The notes beneath the pieces are model-generated. The model worked only from the letters and a program-made list of their open reading frames with translations. It did no database searches and had not been told where the DNA came from. Below, one piece after another: positions 11,012-21,604 of a stretch of 64,000 nt of DNA (position 1 is the first letter of the stretch; every line of letters starts with the position of its first letter). The stretch covers positions 868,001 through 932,000 of the forward strand of contig JADWQD010000007.1 of assembly GCA_016110215.1 (NCBI GenBank), in the 5' to 3' direction. The translations under genes were made by a program, and so were the position numbers. The DNA is from Capronia americana (Eukaryota > Ascomycota > Eurotiomycetes > Chaetothyriales > Herpotrichiellaceae).

Positions 11012-12992
11012 ATGGGCGTATCAGAGGATCAGGCGCCGCCGACGGTGACTGTGCCGGCGCAAGAGTCGCAACAAGGGGCAACAGCGCATCGACACCATGT
11101 CGACTCAACCTCGGTCTCATCTGCCTCAACCATCCACAAGGCCGACGAGGCTCTGGACGAGAAGAATGGGAAATTAGCCACCGACGTGACCGAAAACGAA
11201 AAGGGAAACGAGGTGGAGATACAGGTTGACGCCGGGAGCGAGACTGAGGACCACACCAACTATCCCCATGGACTCAAATTGGTCACGCTCATCATCGCGC
11301 TTTCCTTGGCTGTTTTTCTTGTCGCTCTGGACCAAACCATCATTGCCACGGCCATTCCCAAAATCACCGACCGCTTCCACAGTATCAACGACATCGGCTG
11401 GTATGGAAGCGCGTATTTCCTTACGTCCACGGCACTTCAGCCGAGCTTCGGGCGCATCTACAAGGTCTTCCAGATCAAATGGGTCTTTCTCTCCGCTATT
11501 GGCGTGTTCGAGCTGGGCTCGTTGATCTGCGCTGTCGCGCCCTCAAGCACTGCCTTGATTGTCGGAAGAGCGATCGCGGGCATTGGTGTGGGCGGTATCT
11601 TTTCTGGAGCTTTGGTCATCATCGCTCATTCAGGTACGCTATATGCTCAAAGCCTTTGACCTCGATCCGCTCGAGTGGCTAACAGCTCGTGATCACAGTG
11701 CCTCTGATTCGCAGACCCTTGGTCTTCGGAGTTTTCGGCGCCATGTGGGGGCTCGCCAGTGTGGCAGGTCCGCTCCTGGGTAAGTCCTGCTGGAAATATA
11801 CCAGTCCTCCGATGCTAACCACGCCGCAGGAGGTGTCTTTACGGATAAAGTCTCGTGGAGATGGTGCTTCTACATCAAGTGAGCTTCACCACATTACCCC
11901 CCGTGTAGGTGAGCTGCAAACTAACAGCCTTACTTCTTCAGCCTCCCCATCGGCGCCTTCTCCGTTGTCGTGGTCCTCTTCGTCCTTCGCATCCCCCAAG
12001 ACCCAAAGCTATCTGAGAAGCCCATCCTCAAGCGAATACTGGAACTGGACCTCCTCGGCGCCGGCATTCTCATCCCCGCAATCATCATGCTGCTACTCGC
12101 AGTGCAGTGGGGTGGCTCGACTTACGCGTGGAACAACTCCCGGATCATCGGCCTTTTCGTCGGCGCAGGTCTCATGCTCATCCTCTTCTCCATCTCCCAG
12201 TGGCGATTGGGTGAAGAGGCCACAATCCCTCCTCGCCTTCTCAAACAGCGCACCCTGATGGCCGCCTGCGGCTTTGTCTTCTTCTTCGGAGCCGGCATCT
12301 TCATCCTGATGTATTACCTGCCCCTGTACCTCCAGAGCGTCAAGGGATCCTCGCCGACCGAGTCCGGCATCCAGATCCTGCCGCTCATGCTCTCCACGGT
12401 CCTCACCTCCATCATCGGCGGCATCTTGGTCACGATAATCGGCTACTACACTCCGCTCCTCATCGGCGCGTCGGCGCTCATGGCCGTCGGCTACGGCCTC
12501 ATCAGCACCTGGACCATCGACTCCCCTTTCGGCGAATGGTTCGGCTACCAAATCCTCGCTGGCCTTGGCGCCGGCTTCGGGTTCAACCTCCCCCTCGTGG
12601 CCGTGCAGACGACGTTACCCATGGCCGACATTCCGCAGGGCACTGTCCTGCTCATGTTCTGCCAGTCGCTGGGCGGGGCGCTCTTCATTGCCGTCGGACA
12701 GTCCGTCTTCTCCAACGGCCTGGTCGAAGGTGCCGCCAAGTATGCCCCGGACCTGGATCCGCAGTTCCTCCTGAACACCGGCGCCACCGCCATTCGCAGC
12801 GCGTTGCAGAGCAAAGGGATGGAGGGTGAGCTCCGACAGGCCATCCAAGCGTACGTCTACGCGCTGAAGGATTGCTACCGAGTGTCTGTTGCGGTTTCGT
12901 GCATGGCATTCCTTGCCGCGTGTTTTCTAGAGTGGAAGAACGTGAAGAAGGCAAAGCAAGGCCAAGGGGAGGCTATCCCGGCCATGGCTTAA
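11012..12992 (+). CDS. DHA2-family MFS exporter (14 TM)
   Basis: Exons 11012-11633, 11699-11779, 11830-11878 and 11942-12992 give 600 aa. After an ~80-residue hydrophilic, Ser/Thr/Glu-rich N-terminus, the core starts with a membrane segment ending VALDQTIIATAIPKI, the motif-D1-type signature of 14-TM drug:H+ antiporters. It continues with GWYGSAYFLTSTALQPSFGR (motif A region), LIVGRAIAGIGVGGIF, GPLLGG (motif C, spanning the second intron) and WRWCFYINLPIGA, which spans the third intron. About 14 hydrophobic segments are visible. The family exports drugs, toxins and metabolites from the cell. Next to two flavin hydroxylases and a Zn2Cys6 factor, it is the likely export or self-protection component of the cluster. 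A palindrome and TATA box lie in the promoter. Substrate unknown. Confidence 0.92.
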
Positions 12993-13754
12993 GAGGTCAG
13001 ATCCCGAGTCGTACATGTACTGATTGTATTCAATTCTCGACTCCTCGACTTCTGTACCTTTTTCTGACTTTAAACTTCTAGACACATGTCTTCCGTACGG
13101 CAAGTTGGGCCCCAGGATACCGGAATATAGTCTCGTTTGGCCGCGCTTGAGCCTGAATTTAGTGTAATAGTAAAGCAGGCGTCGACAAGGATGATTAAGC
13201 TTGAATTCATTCATACACAGCATGCGTGAATAGGGATGCTTCAGCTTAGATTCAAAATAAGCGTACGCCGAGAGGCACCTCCAACGGTGGTAACGTACTC
13301 AAGCCATCGCCACCTCCATGTCCAGCAGCAAACGGTGAGAATATACCCCGTGAATGGTGATGATATAATACCGCGCGCCACCAGGTGCACGTGGGCGAAA
13401 GAAAGAAGCGTCAGTAGATACCGTGTTCGTTCCAACTATCGTGGGATTGCCTGGACTCTCCAGGCATGGCTCTGAGCTTCGTCGAGAGACCGCCACATGG
13501 ACATCAAGTGCACAGTGACCAGAGTGTGTTCGAATGAGAACCCAGCCGCTTTGAGGACCCCCCATCATAGAAACGCCACTATAAATAAGAAGAGAAAGAA
13601 GTCATATGATATGTATCTTCGTATATACATACCAAGGGCGTCGGTGACATGCTTCCGCATTTGTCGTCGAGACCTTCCCCTCAGGTTCAAGGCCTTGTCT
13701 TCTGGTCGCCTCCAAAAGACAGCCACTTCAGTATGCCGATGGCCCGAGGGAGGG
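12993..13754. other. Convergent intergenic region
   Basis: This is the 762-base gap between the exporter stop (+) and the dioxygenase stop (-). It contains 3' UTRs; no further gene was seen. Confidence 0.5.
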
Positions 13755-15053
13755 CTATGAAGGGTAATAATCGAGCTTATATTCGCTCGATGCTTCCAAG
13801 GTGTGGATCGGGATGCCGGCAATCTTGAGGCGTTCCAGCTCCTTCTTCTTCATTTCCTCTTGCATCTGTTTCGATCGACCGTTAGTTTGTGCTTGCTTCA
13901 TACGCAGCGCTGCTGCTGCCGCCATGGTGCTGCGTACCTGGATCCTCCCGCCCGCGGCGTAGAGCAGTTCCCTTGGACCTGTAATCTTCCATTCAGGCAA
14001 GCCTTCCGGTCGGCCGAGATCCTTCAATGTCTTGGCCTCGACGAGGCTATAGTTGCCATCCCCACGATTATAGTTGAACGGTTCCTTCAGCGCGACCGGC
14101 GGGTTGGTGATGATACGGACCTCGCGTAGCAGGTTCTTCGACGCCGAGTGCAGCATGAACGGATGCAGGAAGTACACGTCGCCTACCTGGCCGGTGGCCT
14201 CGTGGAAGGACTCGTCACGGCAGATATTGGGGTCCTGTATCCATGAATTCCACAGCTCGCGGCGCTGCGGGTTGGACTTTGGGATTTCGGGCGTGCCGCG
14301 TTCAGCAAGATATGGGGTCGCCCCTTGTGGGAGTTCATACTGGATGAAGACGAAATCACGGTGTAAGTGGCACTGGTATCTTCCGTATGGAGGGGGCTAA
14401 GCATCGTCGACGAGAGGACCTTACCAATCTTTTGGCCACCAGCTTGATTCCATCGGTGCAGATGGCCGTTCCGCCACCCTTGGGCTTGATTTCCGTAAAC
14501 AGAGGAATCACCAGCAGGGCCTGCTCGGGCGAGTCGAGGTAATGGGTGAACCAATCGCCATCGCAGTGCCAGTTGTCCAGCGCCCTGAAGTCAAGCGCGT
14601 CTGTCGGTTTGAACTCAGGCTTCCCCAGATTTGGGATCCAGCCGTCCTTCCAATTCTTGCACCTATGATCCAGAACAGGAGAGAGTCAACTGGATGATTC
14701 TCTTTGTGACACCGGTCGGACGTCAAGTAACCAAGTGGAGGCTTTGGATACTATACATACCAGTCTGCAACGCGATCTTCACCGCCCACCAACTCACACA
14801 TGGCGGCATAGGCCTTAGGTGCGTGGTCCTTGACCGAAATGACAGTGTGGCCTGGCATGTTGAGCTTCTCGGTCGGCCACGTCGACTTGTCGTTGGGGTC
14901 GGCCCCGAGGCGCGTCCAGATCGAGCTCGTCCATCTGTCGGCAAACTCGCGAGAGAAGCAGTTCTCGATCTTGACGAAACCATGGTCCATCCAGTGCTGC
15001 TTCTGCTCCGCCGTCAACTTGAAGTCGCTCCATTCTTGAATCTTACCCGGCAT
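13755..15053 (-). CDS. Phytanoyl-CoA-dioxygenase-like Fe(II)/2-oxoglutarate enzyme
   Basis: Exons 14761-15053, 14425-14662 and 13755-14339 give 371 aa. The double-stranded beta-helix signature is visible: WHCDGDWF (the H-x-D iron ligands, about residue 130), followed by the distal FLHPFMLHSASKN (third ligand His and the region binding the 2-oxoglutarate carboxylate). The PhyH family hydroxylates lipids, alkaloids, terpenes and meroterpenes, and enzymes like this are common tailoring steps in fungal pathways. The C-terminal ~70 residues are Lys/Glu-rich (KQMQEEMKKKELERLK) and lie outside the core fold. The start at 15053 is the first ATG of the open frame. The gene converges on the exporter. 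Family firm, substrate unknown. Confidence 0.85.
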
Positions 15054-16080
15054 GTTGCCTTCCTCTGCTCTGCTCCGCTTGATGAGGACGTGTCAGGTTG
15101 CTGGAAAAATGGCGCCTCTACCTGCCTGCGTATCAGTCGTAGGGGTTTCCCGTCCTCACATCAAATGCTTTGGTCTCAGGGCCAGGACCATATGTCCAAG
15201 CTATAAGTCGCGCTGAATCAGGAATCAGCGATCCGAGCATCCGAATTTGAACGGCTTGCACAGAGCCAAGCACCGCATAGCATAGTGGGCGATGGGCTTC
15301 GTGAGCCTCGTGCAGACGCATCAGTCCATCGAGTCTATTAGCCTAAAAGGAGGCTAAAGAACCGATGCAATGGATGGGCAACGATTGTCCCCATCAGCTG
15401 AGACGAGGAAGCACCTCAGATAAGCAGCAGGCGAACAGACAATCAGTCCTGCCCCTCCCCCGCAGCCGGAGACCTCTCCACGCGGACTTCTTAAGATCTG
15501 GAGGTGTGACAGGCAGGGTACGCCTCGACGTTGAAAACATCTAAAGGTCCAGACGTTGAGATACTGTAGCTTGACCAGAATTTAGCCGAGAACTGTCGTC
15601 GGAAGGGCGGCCAAGGGATCGATCGGGGAGTCATCGGGAACCATTCAGCCCATCAGAACTCAGGAGCTCAGCATGATAAGCAGTGTCCTACCGAAGCACC
15701 ATCCTGCTTCGAAAGATGCATACAGGTAGGGTGGGTAGGTAGCCTCAGATCTTGAAGCGGAACAATGTACACGGGCCTTGGACATAGATTTAGAGATCAA
15801 CAATAACAAACGCCCAGACACATCAGGGTGCAGCAGCTCTTCCACAATCATCCTCTGGTTCCTCTCTCCATGTCATAACGGTCTCCCCAACGACAACACC
15901 CACCCCTCGTGGTGCCTTGACCGCACGTCGAGTACCCTCCCATGTTGTCTAGACGAGCTGGTTCCTACGGCTCACTTGCTTTCCTCACGAGCCGTAGTCG
16001 CGGCCCAACTCAACTTTGCCCTTAGCTCTTCGACGGTGATGATGCCAAAGTTTCGGGGAAGGAACTGATCGATAGGGACA
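15054..16080. other. Upstream region of the dioxygenase and gene-poor DNA
   Basis: About 1 kb without a convincing gene. The proximal part should contain the promoter of the minus-strand dioxygenase; no TATA box was clear. Confidence 0.4.
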
Positions 16081-16081
16081 A

Positions 16082-16205
16082 GCAATCTCTGCGAGGGTAG
16101 GTCCCTTGGTCTCCGTGGAATAGAAGTAGATGATGGCGATCTCGCAGACCAGCGATACAGACGAGGTAGGACTTCCAGCTCAGGTGCTCGAGACAAATTG
16201 GATGC
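16082..16205 (-). pseudogene. C-terminal remnant of an MFS sugar transporter
   Basis: On the minus strand one frame reads IAIIYFYSTETKGPTLAEIA, which matches the end of TM12 and the PETKG-type motif (ETKG-xxLEEI) of fungal sugar porters. Slightly upstream, another frame gives WKSYLV, consistent with the preceding helix. The frame is broken and neither an intact transporter nor a stop in the proper place is seen, so this is a remnant. Confidence 0.5.
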
Positions 16206-18176
16206 CTAGCAATAAGGACCTGGAGGCTGTTCAGAATAATTCATCCGCTGTTGGAGTCATGTTCGACCGGTTCCAAAGATCGTCCACGCGCATGGTTGCT
16301 CCCACCGGCTCGACCTGTCACTGCGGCCGCGCAGTTGCGGTGGCTTCTGCATCGCAATTTCCTTGCTTAGGAACGGAGAGGGAGTGATACACTTTACTGG
16401 GCGATGTGTTCTCCACCACCAGCGTCGAGAAACCCAGAAGCTTGGACGGCGAGCCGTTTAGCAAGACCAGTCGAACGGGGTGATGGCGGAGCTGCGATGC
16501 CAGTTCTGTTGTCTTCGAGGGCAAGACGGCCACGAACCAGAGGATGAGTCGGAGCTCGAGTGAACACACGGATGTGGAGGAGACTATGCTGATATGAGCT
16601 GCGAATCTGTGGATGTGAAGCTGCGCAGTCGAACTCCCGGAAACCTGGGTCCGCTGGACGAACTGCTAGCAGCACATTCACGACGTGGGTAGCACTCCGT
16701 GTAGGTGTCCGCGAAGTACTTGACCTGCTGTGTGGAACACAAGTTAGAGGATAACACTGGTCGATTTCTAGGTACCCGGGTCGCCAACACACCTGTGGCG
16801 ACGACATTGCCCCCCATATTAGGCGAAGTGGTAATTGTGCGCGGCGACCCTAACGCAAGAGACGACCTGATCGTTTCGCCCAAAACAAACTCGGCCGGGA
16901 TACGCTTTCTTCGATTAACGCTGGATGAGCATCGAGTGCCCAGACGTTGAAATCGGCAATCAAAGAGACAACTTCTTCATTGATTGCAATGCGTACAAGT
17001 TGGCTAGGGGAAGGCTTGTCCCTTGGGCCTTCCAAAGAAACCAGCATCTCGCCCTCGGGCCCTGCAAATATGTCATCCCATCCAACGGGCCAATTGGCGG
17101 CCAACAACGCAAAATGGAAGCATATCCAGGTCAGGTCCCATTGCGGTATTGTTACTCCTGGATATATAGACGCACGCCGCACTACAGCGATGGACGCCTC
17201 CTCCATGGGCGTGAGTGTCGAGTGCCCGTCGAGCGCAGCATTATATATTCGTTTTATGCATCTGCCGTAGCTTTACAGCCCGGAAATTGGTGGCATCCCA
17301 ACATCAGTGGATCGAGGATCTTCGAGCCGGCAATCGCTGGTGATAAGCTCATCCTTGTGTCGACGGTCGTTGCGCCCTGATTTGTCTTTGGGGAGAGCAG
17401 GAGGCCATAAACTCCACTGGTAAACGCTCCAGCAGCGCCGACAATGGTTTCGACGCTTGGTACAGTGTGACGGCTGGCGGTTCCCCTGCAGTAGCGGGTG
17501 AGACGCGCAGATTGAGCTGAAGCTCCCTCGACTCTCACTCACTGTACTTTGTAGTAACCTCATTGCTGATGCATGCATCGCCTTTGATCCTGCTGAGTCG
17601 GGTCCTCGAGCACTCTGGTAGGCAAGTCTGGCACGGTGGATCTGTTGCATGAATGCAAACAAGAACCGTGTCACTCAGTACATATGCCACACGCCAGTTC
17701 TTGAAGATTGTCAGGAGAGGCACGAGCCAATGGGCAAGAACCAAAATGCGGTGGTACATGTACTGTACTGGCTACCTCGTACAGTTCGTATAACGGTGAG
17801 GCGCGGGGTAAGGAAATGCTCAGCACCAACACACCGCTTCAAGAATCGTCTACGGTCATTGTCTTGGCCATCGTGGTACAAACGTGAAGGATCGACTTCG
17901 AGCTGACTGCAGAGTGCATACTGCATTGCATGCTGCATAGTGCAAGACGATACTTTGTCAGGCCTCTTCTCACCACCGAGAAGGATCAGCTCACCGATAG
18001 CCGGGTCGCAGCGTCTCAAAAGCAATTGATCTCTCCTGTTCGCCAACGAAACAAGGCTTGGTTCTTGTTCCTGTTCGTGTTCTTTTCCCGTTCTTCTCTT
18101 CCTTCCGCCCAGATCCAGAGCGTGAGAGTGCCCACCGCTCCTAACTGACGAATATTCGTGAATCAAAGCCGTTGTG
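16206..18176. other. Decayed gene-poor stretch
   Basis: About 2 kb with no intact recognisable gene. A minus-strand frame at 16850-17206 (118 codons, with SLIADFNVWALDAHP) reads fluently and could be an orphan exon or part of the decayed transporter or another gene. I cannot assign it. Confidence 0.35.
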
Positions 18177-18664
18177 ATGGCCCCTGTCGCTGCGGTCCTT
18201 TGCGGCCGAGAGCCGAAAACAGCGAACTTCATGGTCAAAAATCTTGCCCCAAAGATTGAAGGTTCGTCTTTTCTTTCTGTCCCCAAGCAAGGCTCCGAAT
18301 TGACGGGAGGCGGTCAGTCGTCCACGTGTGCACCACTCGAGACACGGCCGTCTCGGAAATTCCAGCCCTGCTTCGAGGAGAAACAGCCGCGCCTTCGTCA
18401 GGGTTGGGGGCCAATGCAGAAGGGAGCGCTCGAAGCGACGTTTCTCTCATCATCATCGGCGGAGGCTACTCGAAGGATGACGTCCAAGCGATCAAGGAAG
18501 CTGCAGACGCGGTCAAGCCACTGCCGTTGTTCTGGGCCGATATCAGCAAGACGGCTGGATCTGGCCCTCCGGCACCGGACATGATCAAGAAAAGAATCAT
18601 CGATACCATTGAGAAGGAGGAGAAAGCTGACGGGGAATGGGCTCCTGGTATCTACATGTACTGA
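18177..18664 (+). CDS. Small conserved fungal protein of unknown function
   Basis: Two exons, 18177-18261 and 18318-18664, give 143 aa. The join restores KIEVVHVCTTRDTAVSEIPA, placing a beta-alpha-beta-like opening (VAAVLCGREP then VVHVC) ahead of a second strand, VSLIIIGGGYSKDDV. The order of Gly-rich strand, helix and strand is reminiscent of a small nucleotide- or sugar-binding Rossmann-like fold, and proteins with this layout occur as uncharacterised fungal proteins. I cannot give a function. The first Met is directly followed by the hydrophobic strand, which supports the start. It converges with the OsmC/Ohr gene downstream. Confidence 0.65.
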
Positions 18665-18809
18665 GGGCGGGGAGCGAAACCGGGGCCGGAGAAGGACGTA
18701 ACGTGCTCCTGAAGGACAAGGTGAGGTGAAATCGACAAATGCAACAAGCAGGGAGCATTCTCGAACCGTGCAAGCGGAGGGTCGAGAAGGATGTCCATTT
18801 TACCTTGTT

Positions 18810-19423
18810 CTATAACTGGACCACTTCTATCTTCGTGGTGATGTTACCTCTGGTGGCTCGTGAATACGGGCACACTTCTTTGGCCTTCTCAATCACCTTT
18901 TCCAAGTCCTTCTTGCTCAGCCTGCAGAAACCAACATCGATTAGCTCATTGTTCCCCTGGACGTCTGTTTTGCGGAAGCCTACCCTTTTACGCTAACCTT
19001 CATCTCGACTCTGAGCCCCATGTCCAGCTTCTTCATATCCCCTACCAGATGCACGGTCGTTGCCACAACACTGTCCTCCTTCTTCTCCGGCATCTGAACC
19101 TTGAGGCTTATCGCTGAGGCGTTCATGGCGGATTGAAAGCATGCGCCATATCCCGCGGCAAACAGCTCTTCGGGATTTGTTTTGCCCTTGTCCCCCGGCC
19201 CGCCTAAAGCTTTGGCCATGGTAAGGTCGACATTCAAATCATCGCCTTCAACGTGACCAGTGCGGGCGCCAACGACTTTGGCGTGGGCGGAGTAGAGGAC
19301 CGGGGCTGTGTCGGTGTTGAGGAGCCTGAGCGAGGTTCGGATTGGGTGAATCTGGATACTTCGAGGAATAGATCGCAGGGGAGCTCGACGCGCAGACGCG
19401 TAAAGGGTGTGGATGGTCGCCAT
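18810..19423 (-). CDS. OsmC/Ohr-family peroxidase, probably mitochondrial
   Basis: Exons 18984-19423 and 18810-18921 give 183 aa. The mature part is a full Ohr-like protein: YSAHAKVVGARTGHV, NPEELFAAGYGACFQSAMN with the first reactive Cys, and KEVCPYSRATRGN with the second Cys in exon 2. Ohr proteins reduce organic hydroperoxides with the two-Cys pair and lipoyl or dithiol partners. The first ~40 residues are rich in Arg and Ser with no acidic residues, as in a mitochondrial presequence, while bacterial Ohr is only ~140 aa. The 62-nt intron falls just before LSKKDLEKVIEKA. Family assignment is strong; organelle targeting is inferred. Confidence 0.88.
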
Positions 19424-21406
19424 GTCATCAGTTTCTGTTTAGAAACCCGACGAAACTACTATACGCGAGGTGCAGAGATAACGTGGACAGGCTTCAATTG
19501 AGAGAAGCCACACTGTACCTGAAGCTGAACCCTGCAGAATCTCTGCATTAACTCGTAGTCGATTACGTGTAGACTTTTCGAGACGCGGTCCGCATTGTTT
19601 TGATTTGCGTCATGACTTTGTTTCCCGGTATGTCAACTTTCTGGACCGGAACATGGAATCAGCATAGGAGTGCATGTGTCATTTTGCCAGGCAAAGGCCC
19701 GTCGGTGGAGTGCGAAGGCATGGAATGCGAAGACGTCGCAAGTGGAATGATCGAACGTCTGAGGCTCACTGGAGGGAGAAAAGTACATCGCAGACGTGCG
19801 ACACGTGGCCGAGGATTCGCGATTGCGTGCCACAAGTCCTGCGATGATTTGCAGATGTTGCCGACACACAGAAGTCACCCCGGACCGCGAGTAGCCGATT
19901 GTAAGGACTCTCGATGGGGACAGCAGTTGCTGCAAGGGCCGTCGGACTCATGGCGTGGGTGATGGAGCAGGATCTTTGGTCATGACGAGTAAGAGAATTC
20001 TTCATGCATGGTACTTCGGCGGCTACTGCAGCTAGAGGGAACTGCAGGTCATGTATTCAGAACGGAGTGGCATTCGCAGTTGCGTGCAGAAACCCTCCAC
20101 AGGTCGCTGTCGTGGCATGCAGGAGTCGCTGCCAGCTGTAAGGTACGTGGGTACGTACTGGAGCCAGTTATCTGGGGACGTGGGAGCGAGATATGTACCA
20201 CGACCTTTTGAGTGCGTGCATGGCCCTTTGGTTTACCCACTCGCCCATTGACGCGCAACGCGTGCTCGTCGCTTTTGGAACCCGGAGACGGCCGGCCGCG
20301 ATGCAGGACAGTTAACTGACCGGTGTAAGCAATTCTGAGTCCTTGCAGCTGTGCTGATGTGTTCGCAGCACGTTCAATACCCCGTGAATAATGGCTCATT
20401 ACCCCGACCCAAAAGTTCCGCCAAGTCAGCTTCTTTGAGCCCGGAATGAGGGCACTCGGCAGTTTTCCAGCGGCGCAGACACCTTTGGAAGACTCATGGA
20501 TGACTCCGGAGTGACCGTTCGAGTCTGGCGCCTCAGACTGGCCTATTGCTGGGCGACAACGGCAGACGCTCCCTAGCCCCAAATTGCAGGAGCTTGCCAG
20601 GGTCCTCCGCGGGTGTAACCACCGAATGGAGACGCTCTCACGTTCGCTTGACTCGACTCTGACTCGAGAGGCTGTGGCCCGCTGTGTCGGGCGCAGCTAG
20701 AAGCAAAAGGAGCTAAGCCGCCGCCTCACCCGTCCCGCTTGATTGGAGGCCGACGCTGTGTCACGATTGGATGCTTCGTAGGACGATCTTACTCTTCCGA
20801 AGAAATGCTTTGGGCTGCTGTGATCGACGCGAAAGAAGTGTGAGACGGGAAGCAAGCGACTCTCTCGCCCCGGGCAAAAGAAGGGTGAGATGAACTCGCA
20901 CCTGGCGAGAACGAGAGAGACCGCGACGAGCTGGTCCAGACATTGCCGAGCCATTGCAATTTCGGGACGGTCCATGATCGATTTATCGATAGGCTGAAGA
21001 TATGATACCGCAATCGATAAAGACAAGCCTTGTGAGCGATAAACAATGCTCTGTATTTCGTAGAGTACATACTAGACTTGCGTCCTTCTCTTTCTATATT
21101 TCTCAATGTTCGTGACATGAGCGAGGCCTGGGACAGTAGCCAGTGCCCCCAAAAGTAGTACAGAAATGGGCTGAATAACAATCGGTGACCCAGCGACATA
21201 GGAAAATGTTTGAGCGACGGCTTGCCATACTCTTCAAGATTGATGATGAACCGTGATAAGATCCAAGTGAAAACTCCATTTGTGCTCCCTGGTGGCCTTC
21301 CTCCCACCTAACCCATGAAACTCCTTCGCTCGGTATCAAGTTGCCCGATGCAAAACCATTCGTGCAGACGTCGCGTTTAGATGTTCGGTGCTTGTCTTGG
21401 CTAAGA
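19424..21406. other. Gene-poor intergenic stretch
   Basis: About 2 kb with no coding region I can support. Open frames are short and mutually overlapping, without recognisable motifs. The proximal part is the OsmC/Ohr promoter. Confidence 0.45.
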
Positions 21407-21604
21407 TCACCTCCATCTGTTGTGGCTCATGCCGGATGATCGAAGAGGCTCGTCGCGGGTGATGGTGTTATGGTGGATGACAACGACCTCGCGCTTGATG
21501 GGGTTGCGAGGCTCCTTCCGCTCCGGCCGTTCTCTTCGCGAGTCGTGGTAGATTCTCTCACCGGCGCTGCTGGAGCCAGATGAGCTGTGGTACTGTGCAG
21601 GCAT
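21407..21604 (-). CDS. Small basic protein, unrecognised
   Basis: A 65-codon frame begins MPAQYHSSSGSSSAGERIYH and continues with a charged Arg/Glu/Pro segment (RRERPERKEPRNPIKREVVV) and HHNTITRDE. Codon use and composition look more like a real fungal small protein than a random frame. There is no signal peptide or membrane segment. An upstream exon is possible because the frame stays open for another 31 codons, but no ATG is seen there. No family recognised; low confidence. Confidence 0.35.
   Translation of the reverse strand: MPAQYHSSSGSSSAGERIYHDSRRERPERKEPRNPIKREVVVIHHNTITRDEPLRSSGMSHNRWR

Noticed and set aside
12093..12551. Minus-strand frame inside the MFS gene
   Set aside because: Very Glu/Asp/Gly-rich antisense of hydrophobic codons, the usual shadow of a transporter.
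20049..20582. 177-codon minus-strand frame in the gene-poor tract
   Set aside because: Random-looking composition, no domain and no supporting splice or start signals.
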